A DNA stretch of 64,000 nucleotides. Origin: Halioglobus japonicus. Its GTDB lineage: Bacteria > Pseudomonadota > Gammaproteobacteria > Pseudomonadales > Halieaceae. Under the pieces are notes generated by a model. That model searched no databases. It had not been told where the DNA came from and was given only the letters and a program-made list of their open reading frames with translations. Shown here in pieces: positions 1 through 8,413 of this stretch (its first letter is position 1; every line of letters begins with the position of its first letter). Position numbers and translations under genes: made by a program. Location: positions 2,914,001 to 2,978,000 of the forward strand of contig NZ_CP019450.1 of assembly GCF_001983995.1 (NCBI RefSeq). The letters run 5' to 3'.

Positions 1-368
1 CTGGCAGCTGCCGCGAATTCCTCCGCCTGGAGATAGACCTGAGCGAGCTCACGGCGCATTTCCCGATTGGCCACCGCAGACAGGCCATCGCTGCGCAGCG
101 CCTCGCGATACCATGCTATTGCCGCAGGGTAGTCGCCTTCGTTCACGTAGTGACGGGCCAGGTGTCGCGTTGCGCTGGAACGCGCATAGGGATCGCGAAT
201 GCTGTCTATGCTCTGCTCCAGCTCCTGCAGCGACATCTCGCTGCCCTTGCCAATGTCACCCAGCGGGTCGAGCAATACCCGGCTGCGATACTGACCGGTG
301 TCCTGGGCCAATGCCACGGCCACGAACTGGCTCAGCAGCAGGGCGAGCAAAAGCGGTTTAATCAACAT
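1..368 (-). CDS. TPR-repeat protein of the TonB operon (partial)
   Basis: This is the N-terminal part of an exported repeat protein; the gene runs off the left end of the window, so its 3' end is not seen. The start is ATG at 368, overlapping the tonB stop (358-360) by 11 bases, so the two are translationally coupled. The first ~20 residues form a signal peptide (Lys4, a Leu-rich core, cleavage near ALA-QD). After it come helical segments with the alternating small/aromatic pattern of tetratricopeptide repeats, for example RHYVNEGDYPAAIAWYREAL at about residues 65-84. TonB2-type systems of Vibrio and Shewanella relatives usually end in such a TPR protein, which fits here. It is probably a periplasmic accessory factor. 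The family call is good; the precise role is unknown. Confidence 0.75.
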   Translation of the reverse strand, partial: MLIKPLLLALLLSQFVAVALAQDTGQYRSRVLLDPLGDIGKGSEMSLQELEQSIDSIRDPYARSSATRHLARHYVNEGDYPAAIAWYREALRSDGLSAVANREMRRELAQVYLQAEEFAAAA

Positions 369-1055
369 TGGGGAGATTCTGCGGATAGTCTTCCCAGTGC
401 ACCTCTACCCGCTGGGTGAGCACCAGATTACTGCGCTGTTTACCTTTGAATGAAAGGGTGTACCGCCAGTCTTCCACAGCGGCAATCACTTTCTCCTCGA
501 AGACGCCGCGGGGTCTTGCATCGAGGATGCGCACATTGCGGGTTGCGCCCTCGGGTGTGACGGTAAATGCCACCAGCACCCAGCCACTGATCTTATTTTC
601 CCAGGCAACCTCAGGCACGTTGGGTTTGCGCGTGTTGTACGGCACCACCTCCACAAAGCCCCGGGCATCCTGGCCACCGCTGCCAAAACTGGCCGCCCCC
701 TGAGCCGCGGGGCGGCCCAGGTATCGCCGACTGCATTGATAGCAAGATCGCCCATAGCCAGATCCAGCACCGGCATCTGCAATTCCTGGGTCACTTCTGC
801 CACCGCAGGCGTCGCTACCTGTAGCGGCTCCAGTTCAGGCTCCACGGGCGCGTCTTCAGGGCTGTCTTCGGGCTCGGTATCATCCTCGGGCTCAGGCAGG
901 TCACGCAGTATGGTCACTTCCTCGTACACCGCGAGTTCTATGTCCTCGCGCTGGCTGCCCTCGATCAGGCTCTGGATAAAGACAAACACCGCCAGCGTAA
1001 TCGCCAGCGCTCCCAAGGCCGCAGGGAATACTCTCTCGGAAGCGATCACGCTCAC
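358..1055 (-). pseudogene. tonB: Energy transducer TonB, interrupted by a one-base frameshift
   Basis: TonB couples the inner-membrane proton gradient to outer-membrane receptors. The N-terminal part starts at GTG 1055 (GTGA overlap with the exbD stop). It has a membrane anchor at residues ~10-28 and a Glu/Pro-rich periplasmic spacer (residues ~50-75). The C-terminal domain, with VEVVPYNTRKPNVPEVAW and a VFEEKVIAAVEDW-type end, lies in another frame and ends at 358. Adding one base to the C5 run at 696-700 (plus strand) joins the halves into one protein of about 232 residues with a Gly/Ser-rich linker at the joint. No fused protein is encoded as written. The pattern matches two other one-base losses in this window, so a sequencing error is more likely than true inactivation. 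The operon position directly after exbD supports the identity. Confidence 0.85.
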
Positions 1056-1462
1056 TGGCTGCCCTTGTCGGCGGCAATGGCTATACCCTGCACACCGGCC
1101 AGGCGCACCTGGTCCATGACTTCGACCAGCATCCGCGTCGAAGAGGCCTCATCCGCCTGGATAATCACCGACCCTTCTGGATTATCCGCGTGCAAGCGCG
1201 CCACAATGGCGCGAACACTGCGAGGATCTACCGGTCGCCTGTCGACCCAGACTTCACCACTGGCCGTAATGGCGATGAAAATATTCGCGCTCTCCTGGGC
1301 GGACGCGGTTTCTGCCTGCGGCGAATTGACCGCCACACCCGACTCCTTGACGAATGACGTGGTGACAATAAAAAAGATCAACATGATAAACACGATGTCC
1401 AGCATCGGTGTCATGTCGAGTTCGGCTTCATCCTCGCTGGGGATATGACGACGGGCACTCAT
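1052..1462 (-). CDS. exbD: Biopolymer transporter ExbD
   Basis: This is the 136-residue ExbD subunit of the TonB-energising proton channel. It has a short cytoplasmic N-terminus, one membrane helix (residues ~20-38) carrying the key Asp22 in the motif MTPMLDIVFIML, and a periplasmic domain ending near residue 130. The aspartate matches the proton-pathway residue known in ExbD/TolR. Its ATG overlaps the upstream exbB stop (ATGA) and its stop overlaps the tonB GTG, so it sits in a tightly coupled operon. The length is normal for the family. Confidence 0.95.
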   Translation of the reverse strand: MSARRHIPSEDEAELDMTPMLDIVFIMLIFFIVTTSFVKESGVAVNSPQAETASAQESANIFIAITASGEVWVDRRPVDPRSVRAIVARLHADNPEGSVIIQADEASSTRMLVEVMDQVRLAGVQGIAIAADKGSQ

Positions 1463-1980
1463 GCCGCCACCTCCAGTACCAGGCGCCCCTGGAGTTTACT
1501 GGCCGCTCGATCGGCGAGCTGCCTGAGGCGCACGGTAAAATAAATCCCTGTCAGTGCAACGACCAGACCCGCCATGGTCGGGATCGTCGCCCGATAAATG
1601 CCGCTGGCCATGGCCTGCGCATCATCGTTACCGCTGACTGCAATCACTTCAAACACGCCGACCATACCCACTACCGTGCCCAGTAAGCCCAGCAGGGGGC
1701 ACAGGACCACCAGCACTTTGATCAACGGTATACCCGCATGCAGCGCCATACTGTTCTCTGATACCAGCGCCTCACGGATGCGCCGGGCGCGCCACGAATC
1801 CCGATCGATGCGAGCCTGCCAGGCACTGACCACCTTCTCCGCACGGCGCGGCCAGACAAAGCGCAGAAAAATGGCCCGCTCAAGAATGAGAAACCACAAC
1901 AGCAGGCAGGTCGCAAATAACAGCCACAGCACTTCGCCCCCCTGGGCCATAAAATCGGTGATCTGGTAGACCTGATTCAT
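1459..1980 (-). CDS. exbB: MotA/TolQ/ExbB proton channel protein (ExbB2)
   Basis: This is a 173-residue ExbB-type channel subunit. The start chosen is ATG 1980, one base after the TAA stop of the preceding gene; a longer reading in the same frame from 2013 would overlap that gene by 32 bases. Three membrane helices are visible: residues ~15-35, ~84-115 (with the family motif CPLLGLLGTVVGMV) and ~128-155. Together with ExbD and TonB it forms the inner-membrane energising complex. It is the second ExbB-like protein in the operon, as in TonB2/TtpC systems. Confidence 0.93.
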   Translation of the reverse strand: MNQVYQITDFMAQGGEVLWLLFATCLLLWFLILERAIFLRFVWPRRAEKVVSAWQARIDRDSWRARRIREALVSENSMALHAGIPLIKVLVVLCPLLGLLGTVVGMVGVFEVIAVSGNDDAQAMASGIYRATIPTMAGLVVALTGIYFTVRLRQLADRAASKLQGRLVLEVAA

Positions 1981-1981
1981 C

Positions 1982-3316
1982 TTAGCCGTCCTGCTGCTCT
2001 GCGTGTCGGGCAAGCACGCCCGCGCATTGCTCGTCCAGACGCTGAATCATGCCGCGTGACAAATAGGCCACTACGCTGTGCCCGAACAGGAGGGGGATGG
2101 CCACCACCAGACCAAACACCGTGGTCATCAGGGCCTGGGAAATACCGCCTGCCATGAGCTTGGGATCGCCGGTTCCAAAAAGACTGATCGCCTGAAACGT
2201 CAAAATCATTCCTGTTACGGTGCCCAGCAGACCCAGCAGCGGTGAGATCGCGGCAAACAGCTTGATAAGGCCGTTGCCGCGTTCAATAGCTGGCATTTCT
2301 GCCAGCACAGCCTCGTCCAGTTTCAATTGCAGTAACTCTTCTTCCTGATCTGCAACTTCACTTACCGACATCAACACCCGTCCCAGCGGGTTGTCAGCGA
2401 CGGGAGTATCGATGTTGTCCAACTGCTTGCGAATCTTTCGAGTGAGCAGGGTCAACGCCGCCAATCGCCAGAGTGTCAGCAGCGCACCGAAAACACCCAG
2501 GCCAATAATAATCAGGCCAATGGTGCCGCCCTGTTCTATCCGATCGCGCAGATCAGGCGTGTAGGTCATCACCCCAAGCAGGCTGCCTCGGGTAGGATCG
2601 ATCGCCATCATTTGCGGAGTCGTTTGCTTACCAAAGTCTGCCGCAGCGGTCCGATAGCGTGCGGGAGGCTGCTGGCTCAGCGCAAGAAGCTCACCTGTCT
2701 CAGGGACATAGCGCAGAAACAGGCCGCCTGCCCAGGCGGTAAACACACCCACTCTTAACACCTCGGCTGGAACCGTCGCGCCTGACGTTTCGACAATCTC
2801 TGCGGGGAAACGGGTGACCTTGCCCGCCTTGGTCATCTCCTCCTGCACCAGCAACCACAGCGACTGGATCTCTTCGATAGTGACCTGCGTTGTTGCATCG
2901 GCCAATTCACGCAGTTGAGCACTGCGCGCCGGCAACTGCGCAGTCAGCATCGACTCTTGCAGCACGGCAGAGAAATCCCCTGCGAACTCGCGAAAGCCAC
3001 TGGAAATATCGCCCATATCTTCCACGACCGATGCCAGTTCTTGCTCGAGTCGCTCTATCTCACGAGCGTTGGCCTCAGTGACCTGCAACAACGGCTGGTT
3101 CTCCTGTTGCTGGCGCTCAAAATCACGCCGGGCCTCGATGAGCAATTGCTGTTGACGTTGCTTGTCCGCCAAAAACTCGCGTTCGCGTTGCTGGTTCAGC
3201 TGACGCTGTTCCTGCTGCTGCTCCTCGACGCTGCGCAACAGCGCATCCAGATTGTCTATCTGGGCATACGCAGGCGCCACCAGAATGAGCAGTGCAATCA
3301 ATAGCGTGATTCTCAT
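1982..3316 (-). CDS. ttpC: TtpC-like ExbB protein with periplasmic coiled coil
   Basis: This is a 444-residue protein with a signal peptide (residues 1-18, cleavage after AYA) and a Gln/Glu/Arg-rich coiled coil over about residues 20-115. A periplasmic region follows, with a membrane helix at ~265-290. The MotA/TolQ/ExbB core contains ISPLLGLLGTVTGMI (about 353-367) and a last helix near 395-420. TtpC, the extra ExbB-like part of Vibrio TonB2 systems, has the same long N-terminal addition. Its ATG overlaps the stop of the DUF3450 gene (ATGA). The role proposed is a structural link that lets TonB cross the periplasm; this is known for TtpC and inferred here. Confidence 0.88.
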   Translation of the reverse strand: MRITLLIALLILVAPAYAQIDNLDALLRSVEEQQQEQRQLNQQREREFLADKQRQQQLLIEARRDFERQQQENQPLLQVTEANAREIERLEQELASVVEDMGDISSGFREFAGDFSAVLQESMLTAQLPARSAQLRELADATTQVTIEEIQSLWLLVQEEMTKAGKVTRFPAEIVETSGATVPAEVLRVGVFTAWAGGLFLRYVPETGELLALSQQPPARYRTAAADFGKQTTPQMMAIDPTRGSLLGVMTYTPDLRDRIEQGGTIGLIIIGLGVFGALLTLWRLAALTLLTRKIRKQLDNIDTPVADNPLGRVLMSVSEVADQEEELLQLKLDEAVLAEMPAIERGNGLIKLFAAISPLLGLLGTVTGMILTFQAISLFGTGDPKLMAGGISQALMTTVFGLVVAIPLLFGHSVVAYLSRGMIQRLDEQCAGVLARHAEQQDG

Positions 3317-4083
3317 AGCGCACCTCCGCTTGGCAGTAGCGGCAGTTCGAGTAATTCAGGCGCTGCCTGATTGCGCGCCACGCGCATGGCACGGGCGATG
3401 CTCCGATTGGCGGTACTGTCCAGATCTACCCAGGATTGGCTGTCGTGATCCCAGTAAGCACTGTGGGCCCGATCCAGGCTCTGGTAATACAGTGCGGCCC
3501 GGCCAATGCGCAGGTACTCGACGGAGCGACGCTCGCCATCGCGCTGCAAGGCGCCGCGCCAGGCTTCCACCGTGTTGCCGTAGCCCTGCTCTATCTGATA
3601 GGCCTCGAGCAACAGGCGAAAGCGCACCGCCACGGACAGCTGGGGATTATCGAGACGCTCTTTAAGCTGCAAGACCCCGGTAACGCGCTGCTCCTGATGA
3701 AACGGCAGATCGAGAACCACGAATTTCTCCAGGGCATCCGCCATACTGCGCATCAGCGGCAAGATGCGCTGACGGGTAATCCGCGCCTGGGCAATCTGCT
3801 GGTTCAGGGATTCAATGCGGGCCTGCTGGGCAGCGTCGAGCTGCTCCAGTTCACGCGTATAGGCATCCTGATATTCGGAACTTTCACGCAGGCTGCGATA
3901 CTCTTCGAGCAGCATCCGGGTCTGGCGCGACAATTCATCAATCTTGCGCTGTGAGGCTTCTGCCCCGCGGTTGGTTTCAGCCACCACCTCCAGGGGAGTG
4001 TCTATATCCTGCCCCTGCACAAGCGGGGCTACACTGGCCAGGGCGGCGATCAGCACCGTCGGGATAAGCGTCTTTTTCACCAT
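3313..4083 (-). CDS. DUF3450 periplasmic protein of the TonB2-type operon
   Basis: The start is ATG 4083, preceded by AAGGA at good spacing; a longer reading from 4122 lacks such a site. The product is about 256 residues: a signal peptide (residues 1-24, cleavage near VQG-QD), a long coiled coil (about 35-125) and a conserved globular end with a WRGALQRDGERRSVEYLRIG segment typical of DUF3450. DUF3450 genes often lie just before ttpC-exbB-exbD-tonB. The stop overlaps the ttpC start by four bases. The exact function is unknown; it probably assists the TonB complex in the periplasm. Confidence 0.85.
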   Translation of the reverse strand: MVKKTLIPTVLIAALASVAPLVQGQDIDTPLEVVAETNRGAEASQRKIDELSRQTRMLLEEYRSLRESSEYQDAYTRELEQLDAAQQARIESLNQQIAQARITRQRILPLMRSMADALEKFVVLDLPFHQEQRVTGVLQLKERLDNPQLSVAVRFRLLLEAYQIEQGYGNTVEAWRGALQRDGERRSVEYLRIGRAALYYQSLDRAHSAYWDHDSQSWVDLDSTANRSIARAMRVARNQAAPELLELPLLPSGGAL

Positions 4084-4130
4084 GAGTTCCTTATCGAGAA
4101 TAGCGCGAGCATACCAGTTCAACCGAGACC

Positions 4131-5117
4131 TCAGTAGGCCAACTCAAGTTCTGAACGCAAGGTCTTGAGGTCGGGCAATCCAAGGCCCTGGCGGAAGCTG
4201 TCGACCAGTTCGAGCACCAGTGTGTACATCCAGTCATGTACTGGCGATCCCAACACCCGACGATGCCTGACGGCGACATAGCGAATGCTCAACTCCTCCA
4301 ATCCGGCCACGGGCAGCGCCACGACGTAGCGATCGAGATCAAACTGCGTAGTAAACATCGGTGGCGCTGGAAAAACGCAGTCTGTGGTACGCAGGATTTG
4401 CAAGGCCGTCTGTAAATCGTCGGTATGGTATTGAGGCGGGTATTGGCGTTCGTACTCAAGCAGCTCACTGCTGGCACCTTCATAGAAGCGTGCATTGGCA
4501 ATATCCGTCGACAGCAGGCTGACCATCGGGTATTGGGCAAGCTCCTCTACACCCGTGGCCCTGCCCGCCAGTGGATGTGCCTTGCGTGCGAGGATCACCG
4601 GTTCAGCGATACCGAGGGTCGTCAAATCCAGTTCTGACGGGTAGGACAGACGCTCGATCTGAAAGACGAGGTCCAGGGTGCCGTCCGCCAGCTTATCCTC
4701 AAATGCCTGGTCGCCGGAGACGGTATTAAGACGCAGGCGCGGCGCACGCTCCTGTAACAGCTGCACCAACGGGGGCACAAACCACGCGCCCATGTGCCCC
4801 TGAACCAGCAGGTTGATCTCGCCTTCGTAGGTACCAGGGTCGAACTCCTGCGGCTGAACCATGGATTGCACCGCCTGCAGCACCTCAGGCAGGCGCTCTG
4901 CCAGCTGTTCGGCACGGGGCGTAGGCACCATGACAGCACCGCTGCGAACAAAGAGTGGATCGTCAAACAGGTCGCGCAAACGCCCCAGAGTTTTGCTCAT
5001 CGCCGACTGGGTAATGAACAGACGCTCAGCCGCCCGGGAGACACTGCGTTCCTCGAGCAAGGCTTCCAGCGCCACAAGAAGATTGAGGTCGAGCCGACCC
5101 AACTCGCTAAGTTTCAT
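4131..5117 (-). CDS. LysR-family transcriptional regulator
   Basis: This is a 328-residue LysR-type regulator with an N-terminal winged helix-turn-helix (residues ~8-67, including SVSRAAERLFITQSAMSKTL) and a C-terminal periplasmic-binding-protein-like effector domain. The N-terminal LDLNLL pattern resembles the NodD/NahR/PcpR group. The gene lies 47 bases upstream of the DUF3450 gene on the same strand, so it may be co-transcribed with the TonB operon. On the other side it is divergent from a 37-codon ORF at 5249. A dyad (5142-5160) in the shared gap fits a LysR site and suggests it controls that ORF, itself, or both. The effector is unknown. Confidence 0.92.
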   Translation of the reverse strand: MKLSELGRLDLNLLVALEALLEERSVSRAAERLFITQSAMSKTLGRLRDLFDDPLFVRSGAVMVPTPRAEQLAERLPEVLQAVQSMVQPQEFDPGTYEGEINLLVQGHMGAWFVPPLVQLLQERAPRLRLNTVSGDQAFEDKLADGTLDLVFQIERLSYPSELDLTTLGIAEPVILARKAHPLAGRATGVEELAQYPMVSLLSTDIANARFYEGASSELLEYERQYPPQYHTDDLQTALQILRTTDCVFPAPPMFTTQFDLDRYVVALPVAGLEELSIRYVAVRHRRVLGSPVHDWMYTLVLELVDSFRQGLGLPDLKTLRSELELAY

Positions 5118-5141
5118 TTACCGTCCCGCATAATGAACAAA

Positions 5142-5160
5142 ATTCATGCATTCAATGAAT
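5142..5160. promoter_or_regulatory. Candidate LysR-type operator
   Basis: The perfect inverted repeat ATTCAT-N7-ATGAAT has the T-N11-A character of LysR-family sites. It lies between the lysR start (5117) and the -35 element of a plus-strand promoter (5170), the usual place for an activating site that also represses the regulator gene. Only the dyad is seen; binding is inferred. Confidence 0.5.
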
Positions 5161-5169
5161 ATATGCCAT

Positions 5170-5198
5170 TTGAGGAATAGTGCAACTGGCCCTACATT
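5170..5198 (+). promoter_or_regulatory. Candidate sigma-70 promoter of the 37-codon ORF
   Basis: TTGAGG (5170-5175) and TACATT (5193-5198) are separated by 17 bases and fit a -35/-10 pair. The leader that follows contains a short hairpin, with GCCGGC at 5209-5214 and again at 5222-5227, before the ribosome site of the small ORF at 5249. The candidate LysR operator ends 9 bases upstream of the -35. Confidence 0.5.
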
Positions 5199-5248
5199 AA
5201 GTCTCGAGGCCGGCAGAACAAGCCGGCGCAACCTACGAGGGAAAGACC

Positions 5249-5362
5249 ATGACCTATATCGTCTCTATGGGCGTCGCCATTCTGGCCGCAGGCGTGCTGC
5301 AGGAAGCACTGGGTAACAGCCACGTGGAAGCGGATCTGGGATCGGACCGCTACGGTCGCTGA
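5249..5362 (+). CDS. Small 37-residue hydrophobic protein, unknown
   Basis: An ATG at 5249 follows a purine-rich ribosome site (GAGGGAAAG, spacing of about 4). The product is 37 residues with an N-terminal hydrophobic stretch (about residues 3-17) and a charged tail ending DRYGR. It could be a small single-span membrane protein. It is divergent from a LysR gene, has a credible promoter and a LysR-type dyad, and ends one base short of the convergent lipoprotein stop, so it forms a one-gene unit. I do not recognise the family. Codon use and the complete expression signals favour a real gene, but the short length leaves doubt. Confidence 0.55.
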   Translation: MTYIVSMGVAILAAGVLQEALGNSHVEADLGSDRYGR

Positions 5363-5363
5363 A

Positions 5364-5993
5364 CTAGCGCCCCGAAACCCGGGTATGCATTAGCGCTGCC
5401 CAACGATTAAACAGGTCGGCCAGATCCGGGCCGGCCGCCCTGCCCCACTGTAGCGACGCGATCGTGCGCCGATCGCGAATCACCGCCAGTAACTGGCCGC
5501 TGTCAGCATCGTGCACACGAAATTCCGCACTAATATCCACAACATCCGACGTACCGTAAATCGGTGCCCCGCTGGCGGCTGTTTCACTGGCCACACCCCT
5601 GCCCGGAGCTACCTGTAGCAGCGCTGCTGACAACGTCAGCCGAGCCTTGTCGCCCTCACGGGGGTAGTCATCGAAAGCCCGGGTAGCGGCACCCTGCCAG
5701 GAGGCAATAAGCGCCTGCTCGCGCTCGGGTGTCAATTGCCACTGGTTGCGGGTGGTGCCCGTCACTGTGGTTTGGGTCACTTCGAGTCGACTGAGATCGA
5801 GCGGGTCAAATGCGACCTCCCGATAGCCAGGCAAACCGGCATCGGGCAGCACATACGCCTCGTTAAAACCGCTGTTGCTGACCGCCACAAGCCCTTCACT
5901 GGCGAATTCGGGAGCGACCTCCTGCCCCACCTCTGGCGTCGCACACCCTGCAAGCCAGAGCGCGCAAAGCACTATTGCGAGGCGACGTATCAT
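5364..5993 (-). CDS. DUF3313-like lipoprotein
   Basis: This is a 209-residue predicted lipoprotein with a type II signal peptide and lipobox LAGC (Cys17). The mature part resembles DUF3313 outer-membrane lipoproteins: a central LTPEREQALIASWQGA segment and a C-terminal half with a predicted strand pattern (DVVDISAEFRVHDADSGQLL). The start lies at the end of the RND gene (5993), and both are on the minus strand, so it is the last gene of the transporter operon. A role as a periplasmic or outer-membrane partner of the transporter is inferred from position only. Confidence 0.75.
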   Translation of the reverse strand: MIRRLAIVLCALWLAGCATPEVGQEVAPEFASEGLVAVSNSGFNEAYVLPDAGLPGYREVAFDPLDLSRLEVTQTTVTGTTRNQWQLTPEREQALIASWQGAATRAFDDYPREGDKARLTLSAALLQVAPGRGVASETAASGAPIYGTSDVVDISAEFRVHDADSGQLLAVIRDRRTIASLQWGRAAGPDLADLFNRWAALMHTRVSGR

Positions 5994-8389
5994 CAGGCGT
6001 GCTCCGCGTCAGGTTTGGGTTTGACCAGGAAGCAGGCCAGTGCGGGCATCAAAATCAGCGCACCAAACATATTCCAGATGAACATGAAGGTCAGCAGAAT
6101 GCCCATATCGGCCTGGAACTTGATCGGTGACATCACCCAGGTGATGACACCGGCAGCCAGGGTTACACCAATCAGAGCCACTACCCGCCCGGTAAAGTTG
6201 AGGGTTTCGTAGTAGGCGGTGGTGAGGTCCATCCCCTGTTTTTCTTTCGCCAATATCACCGTTAACACGTATAAGGCATAGTCGACACCAATGCCCACCC
6301 CGAGGGCAATCACAGGCAACGTAGCTACTTTCACACCCATACCCAACCACACCATCAGTGCTTCACAGAGGATGGAGGTGAGCATTAGCGGCAATACCGC
6401 GCACACGACGCCGGGCACGGAGCGGAACGTCAACATACACAACAGGGTAACGGCGCCGTATACATAAAACAGCATCTCGCGGTTGGCCTTTTTCACCACG
6501 ATATTCGTCGCCGCTTCAAAGCCGGAGCTGCCTGCAGCGCCCATGAACTCAATCTTCTCGATATCGCCCCAGTCGGCATTGAACTGTTCAAGAGCATCCA
6601 CCACCCGGGTCAAGGTCGCCGCCTTGTGGTCAGCCAGGTACACCAGCATAGGCCAGATGGAACAGGCCGGATCCACATATTCCAGCGTTACCAGTTCGCT
6701 CACCGCATAGTTCACGGTATCCTGGTTGCGGAACAGCGCCTGCCACTTGGGGAAGCCCTCGTTAATGCCCATCATGATTTCACGAGTACGCACGTTCAGC
6801 CCGCGCACATCTTCAACGCCCTCAACCTGACGCAGACGCCACTCAAGCTCATTGGCGAGGCTCAGGCCCTCGTGATCAATACAGCCGTCCAGCGGCGTCT
6901 TGACGATAACCGCGAACACATCGGTACTCACCGAATAGTTCTCAATCATGAAGGCCACATCCTGGTTATACCGGGAATCTGGCCGCAGCTCCGGCGCACC
7001 CTTGTCCAGGTCGCCGATCTGTAAATCCTGGGCCACGTAAATGCCGATGCCCGCCAGCACCACACTCAGGGCTATGGCAGCCGTAGCGGGTCCGCGCTTG
7101 GTAAACAGCAGCAGGAATCGCCAAACCGCGTGCATCTCTTCCATGGACTTGGGCGGACGTGCGGCACGTTCGGCGCAGGTCTTACCCACACCGGTGTAGG
7201 ACAGGACAATCGGGATCAAAATCAGGTTGGTAAAAATGAGCACCAGCACGCCGATACTGGCGGTTACCGCCAGGTCCTGAATCACCTGAATCTGGATAAT
7301 CATCATGACCGCGAATCCGACGCCGTCAGACAACAGTGCCGTTACACCGGCCAGAAACAGGCGGCGGAAGGTATAGCGCGCAGCAATATAGCGGTGAGTG
7401 CCGCGGCCGATATCCTGCAGCACGCCGTTCAGTTTCTGGGCACCGTGGGACACACCGATGGCGAAGATGAGGAACGGCACCAGAATGGAGAACGGATCCA
7501 GTTCGTAGCCAAGCATGGCCAGAATGCCCAGCTGCCAGAGCACCGCCACGAGGGTACAGGCGATCACCATAATCGTGGAACGCAGACAGCGGGTATACCA
7601 GTACAGCAGTACTGTGGCGATGACGACGGCAATCGCAAAAAATATCATCACCGAGAACAGACCGTCGATAAGGTCGCCAATCAGCTTGGCAAAGCCAATG
7701 ATATGAATGGAGCGGTTGTCGTCGCCCTCGGTATACTTGGCGCGAATCTCCTCGAGTTTGTCACTCAGTTCAGCGTAGTCCAGACGCTCACCCGTCTCCG
7801 GATTGTTGTCCAGCAGCGGAATAATAATGGCCGCGGATTTTTCATCATTCGCTACGAGGTCGCCACTGATACCGGCGCGCAGAATATTGCGTTTCACCTC
7901 GGCAATGGACTCGTCCGAGCCATCGAAGTCTCCGGGAATCACCGGCCCGCCCTCAAAGCCCAACTCGGTGACCACCCGCCAGCGGGTATTCGGCGTAAAT
8001 AGCGATTTCATGCCGTTGCGGTCAACGCCGGGAATGAAGAAAACCGCATCGTTCACCTCTTCCAGGAACTTGAGGTTTTCCCGGGTGAAGATAGTGCCCT
8101 CTTCAACGGCGACAACTACCCGCAGGTTGTTACCCAGGCCCTTGAGGTCATTCTTGTTGGCCTGATAATTGATCACGAATTCATGGGCCTTGGGCAGGGT
8201 TTTCTCAAACCCGGCTTTCAGCTCGATCTGAACAGCAAAGAAACCCAGGACAAGGGTGACCAGGGCGCACAGCACCATGACCGCCGCCCGGTTGTTGAAC
8301 ACCAACTTCTCGAGGAAGGTGCCCGAATTGAAATCAAATTCGCTGAGATCCGAAATAATCGGCAGGTCTGAATTTTCAGCGTGCGCCAT
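5993..8389 (-). CDS. RND/MMPL-family transporter
   Basis: This is a 798-residue inner-membrane transporter with the duplicated MMPL/RND plan. It has an N-terminal helix (about 33-53), a large periplasmic loop, five helices around 230-410, a second single helix (~430-450), a second loop, and five final helices. The sixth-repeat motif ALGVGIGVDYALYV is well kept. Family members export lipids, hopanoids or other hydrophobic molecules by proton antiport. It lies with a YCF48-type protein, DUF1329 and DUF1302, a grouping seen repeatedly in proteobacteria next to hydrophobic-compound metabolism. The substrate cannot be read from the sequence. Confidence 0.92.
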   Translation of the reverse strand: MAHAENSDLPIISDLSEFDFNSGTFLEKLVFNNRAAVMVLCALVTLVLGFFAVQIELKAGFEKTLPKAHEFVINYQANKNDLKGLGNNLRVVVAVEEGTIFTRENLKFLEEVNDAVFFIPGVDRNGMKSLFTPNTRWRVVTELGFEGGPVIPGDFDGSDESIAEVKRNILRAGISGDLVANDEKSAAIIIPLLDNNPETGERLDYAELSDKLEEIRAKYTEGDDNRSIHIIGFAKLIGDLIDGLFSVMIFFAIAVVIATVLLYWYTRCLRSTIMVIACTLVAVLWQLGILAMLGYELDPFSILVPFLIFAIGVSHGAQKLNGVLQDIGRGTHRYIAARYTFRRLFLAGVTALLSDGVGFAVMMIIQIQVIQDLAVTASIGVLVLIFTNLILIPIVLSYTGVGKTCAERAARPPKSMEEMHAVWRFLLLFTKRGPATAAIALSVVLAGIGIYVAQDLQIGDLDKGAPELRPDSRYNQDVAFMIENYSVSTDVFAVIVKTPLDGCIDHEGLSLANELEWRLRQVEGVEDVRGLNVRTREIMMGINEGFPKWQALFRNQDTVNYAVSELVTLEYVDPACSIWPMLVYLADHKAATLTRVVDALEQFNADWGDIEKIEFMGAAGSSGFEAATNIVVKKANREMLFYVYGAVTLLCMLTFRSVPGVVCAVLPLMLTSILCEALMVWLGMGVKVATLPVIALGVGIGVDYALYVLTVILAKEKQGMDLTTAYYETLNFTGRVVALIGVTLAAGVITWVMSPIKFQADMGILLTFMFIWNMFGALILMPALACFLVKPKPDAEHA

Positions 8390-8413
8390 GTTGTGCTCTC
8401 CGGTCTTGCGTCG

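Noticed and set aside
6626..8002. Long plus-strand ORFs opposite the RND transporter (up to 290 codons)
   Set aside because: They are shadows of the RND gene, rich in His, Gln and Asn as expected from the reverse complement, with no ribosome site or family resemblance.
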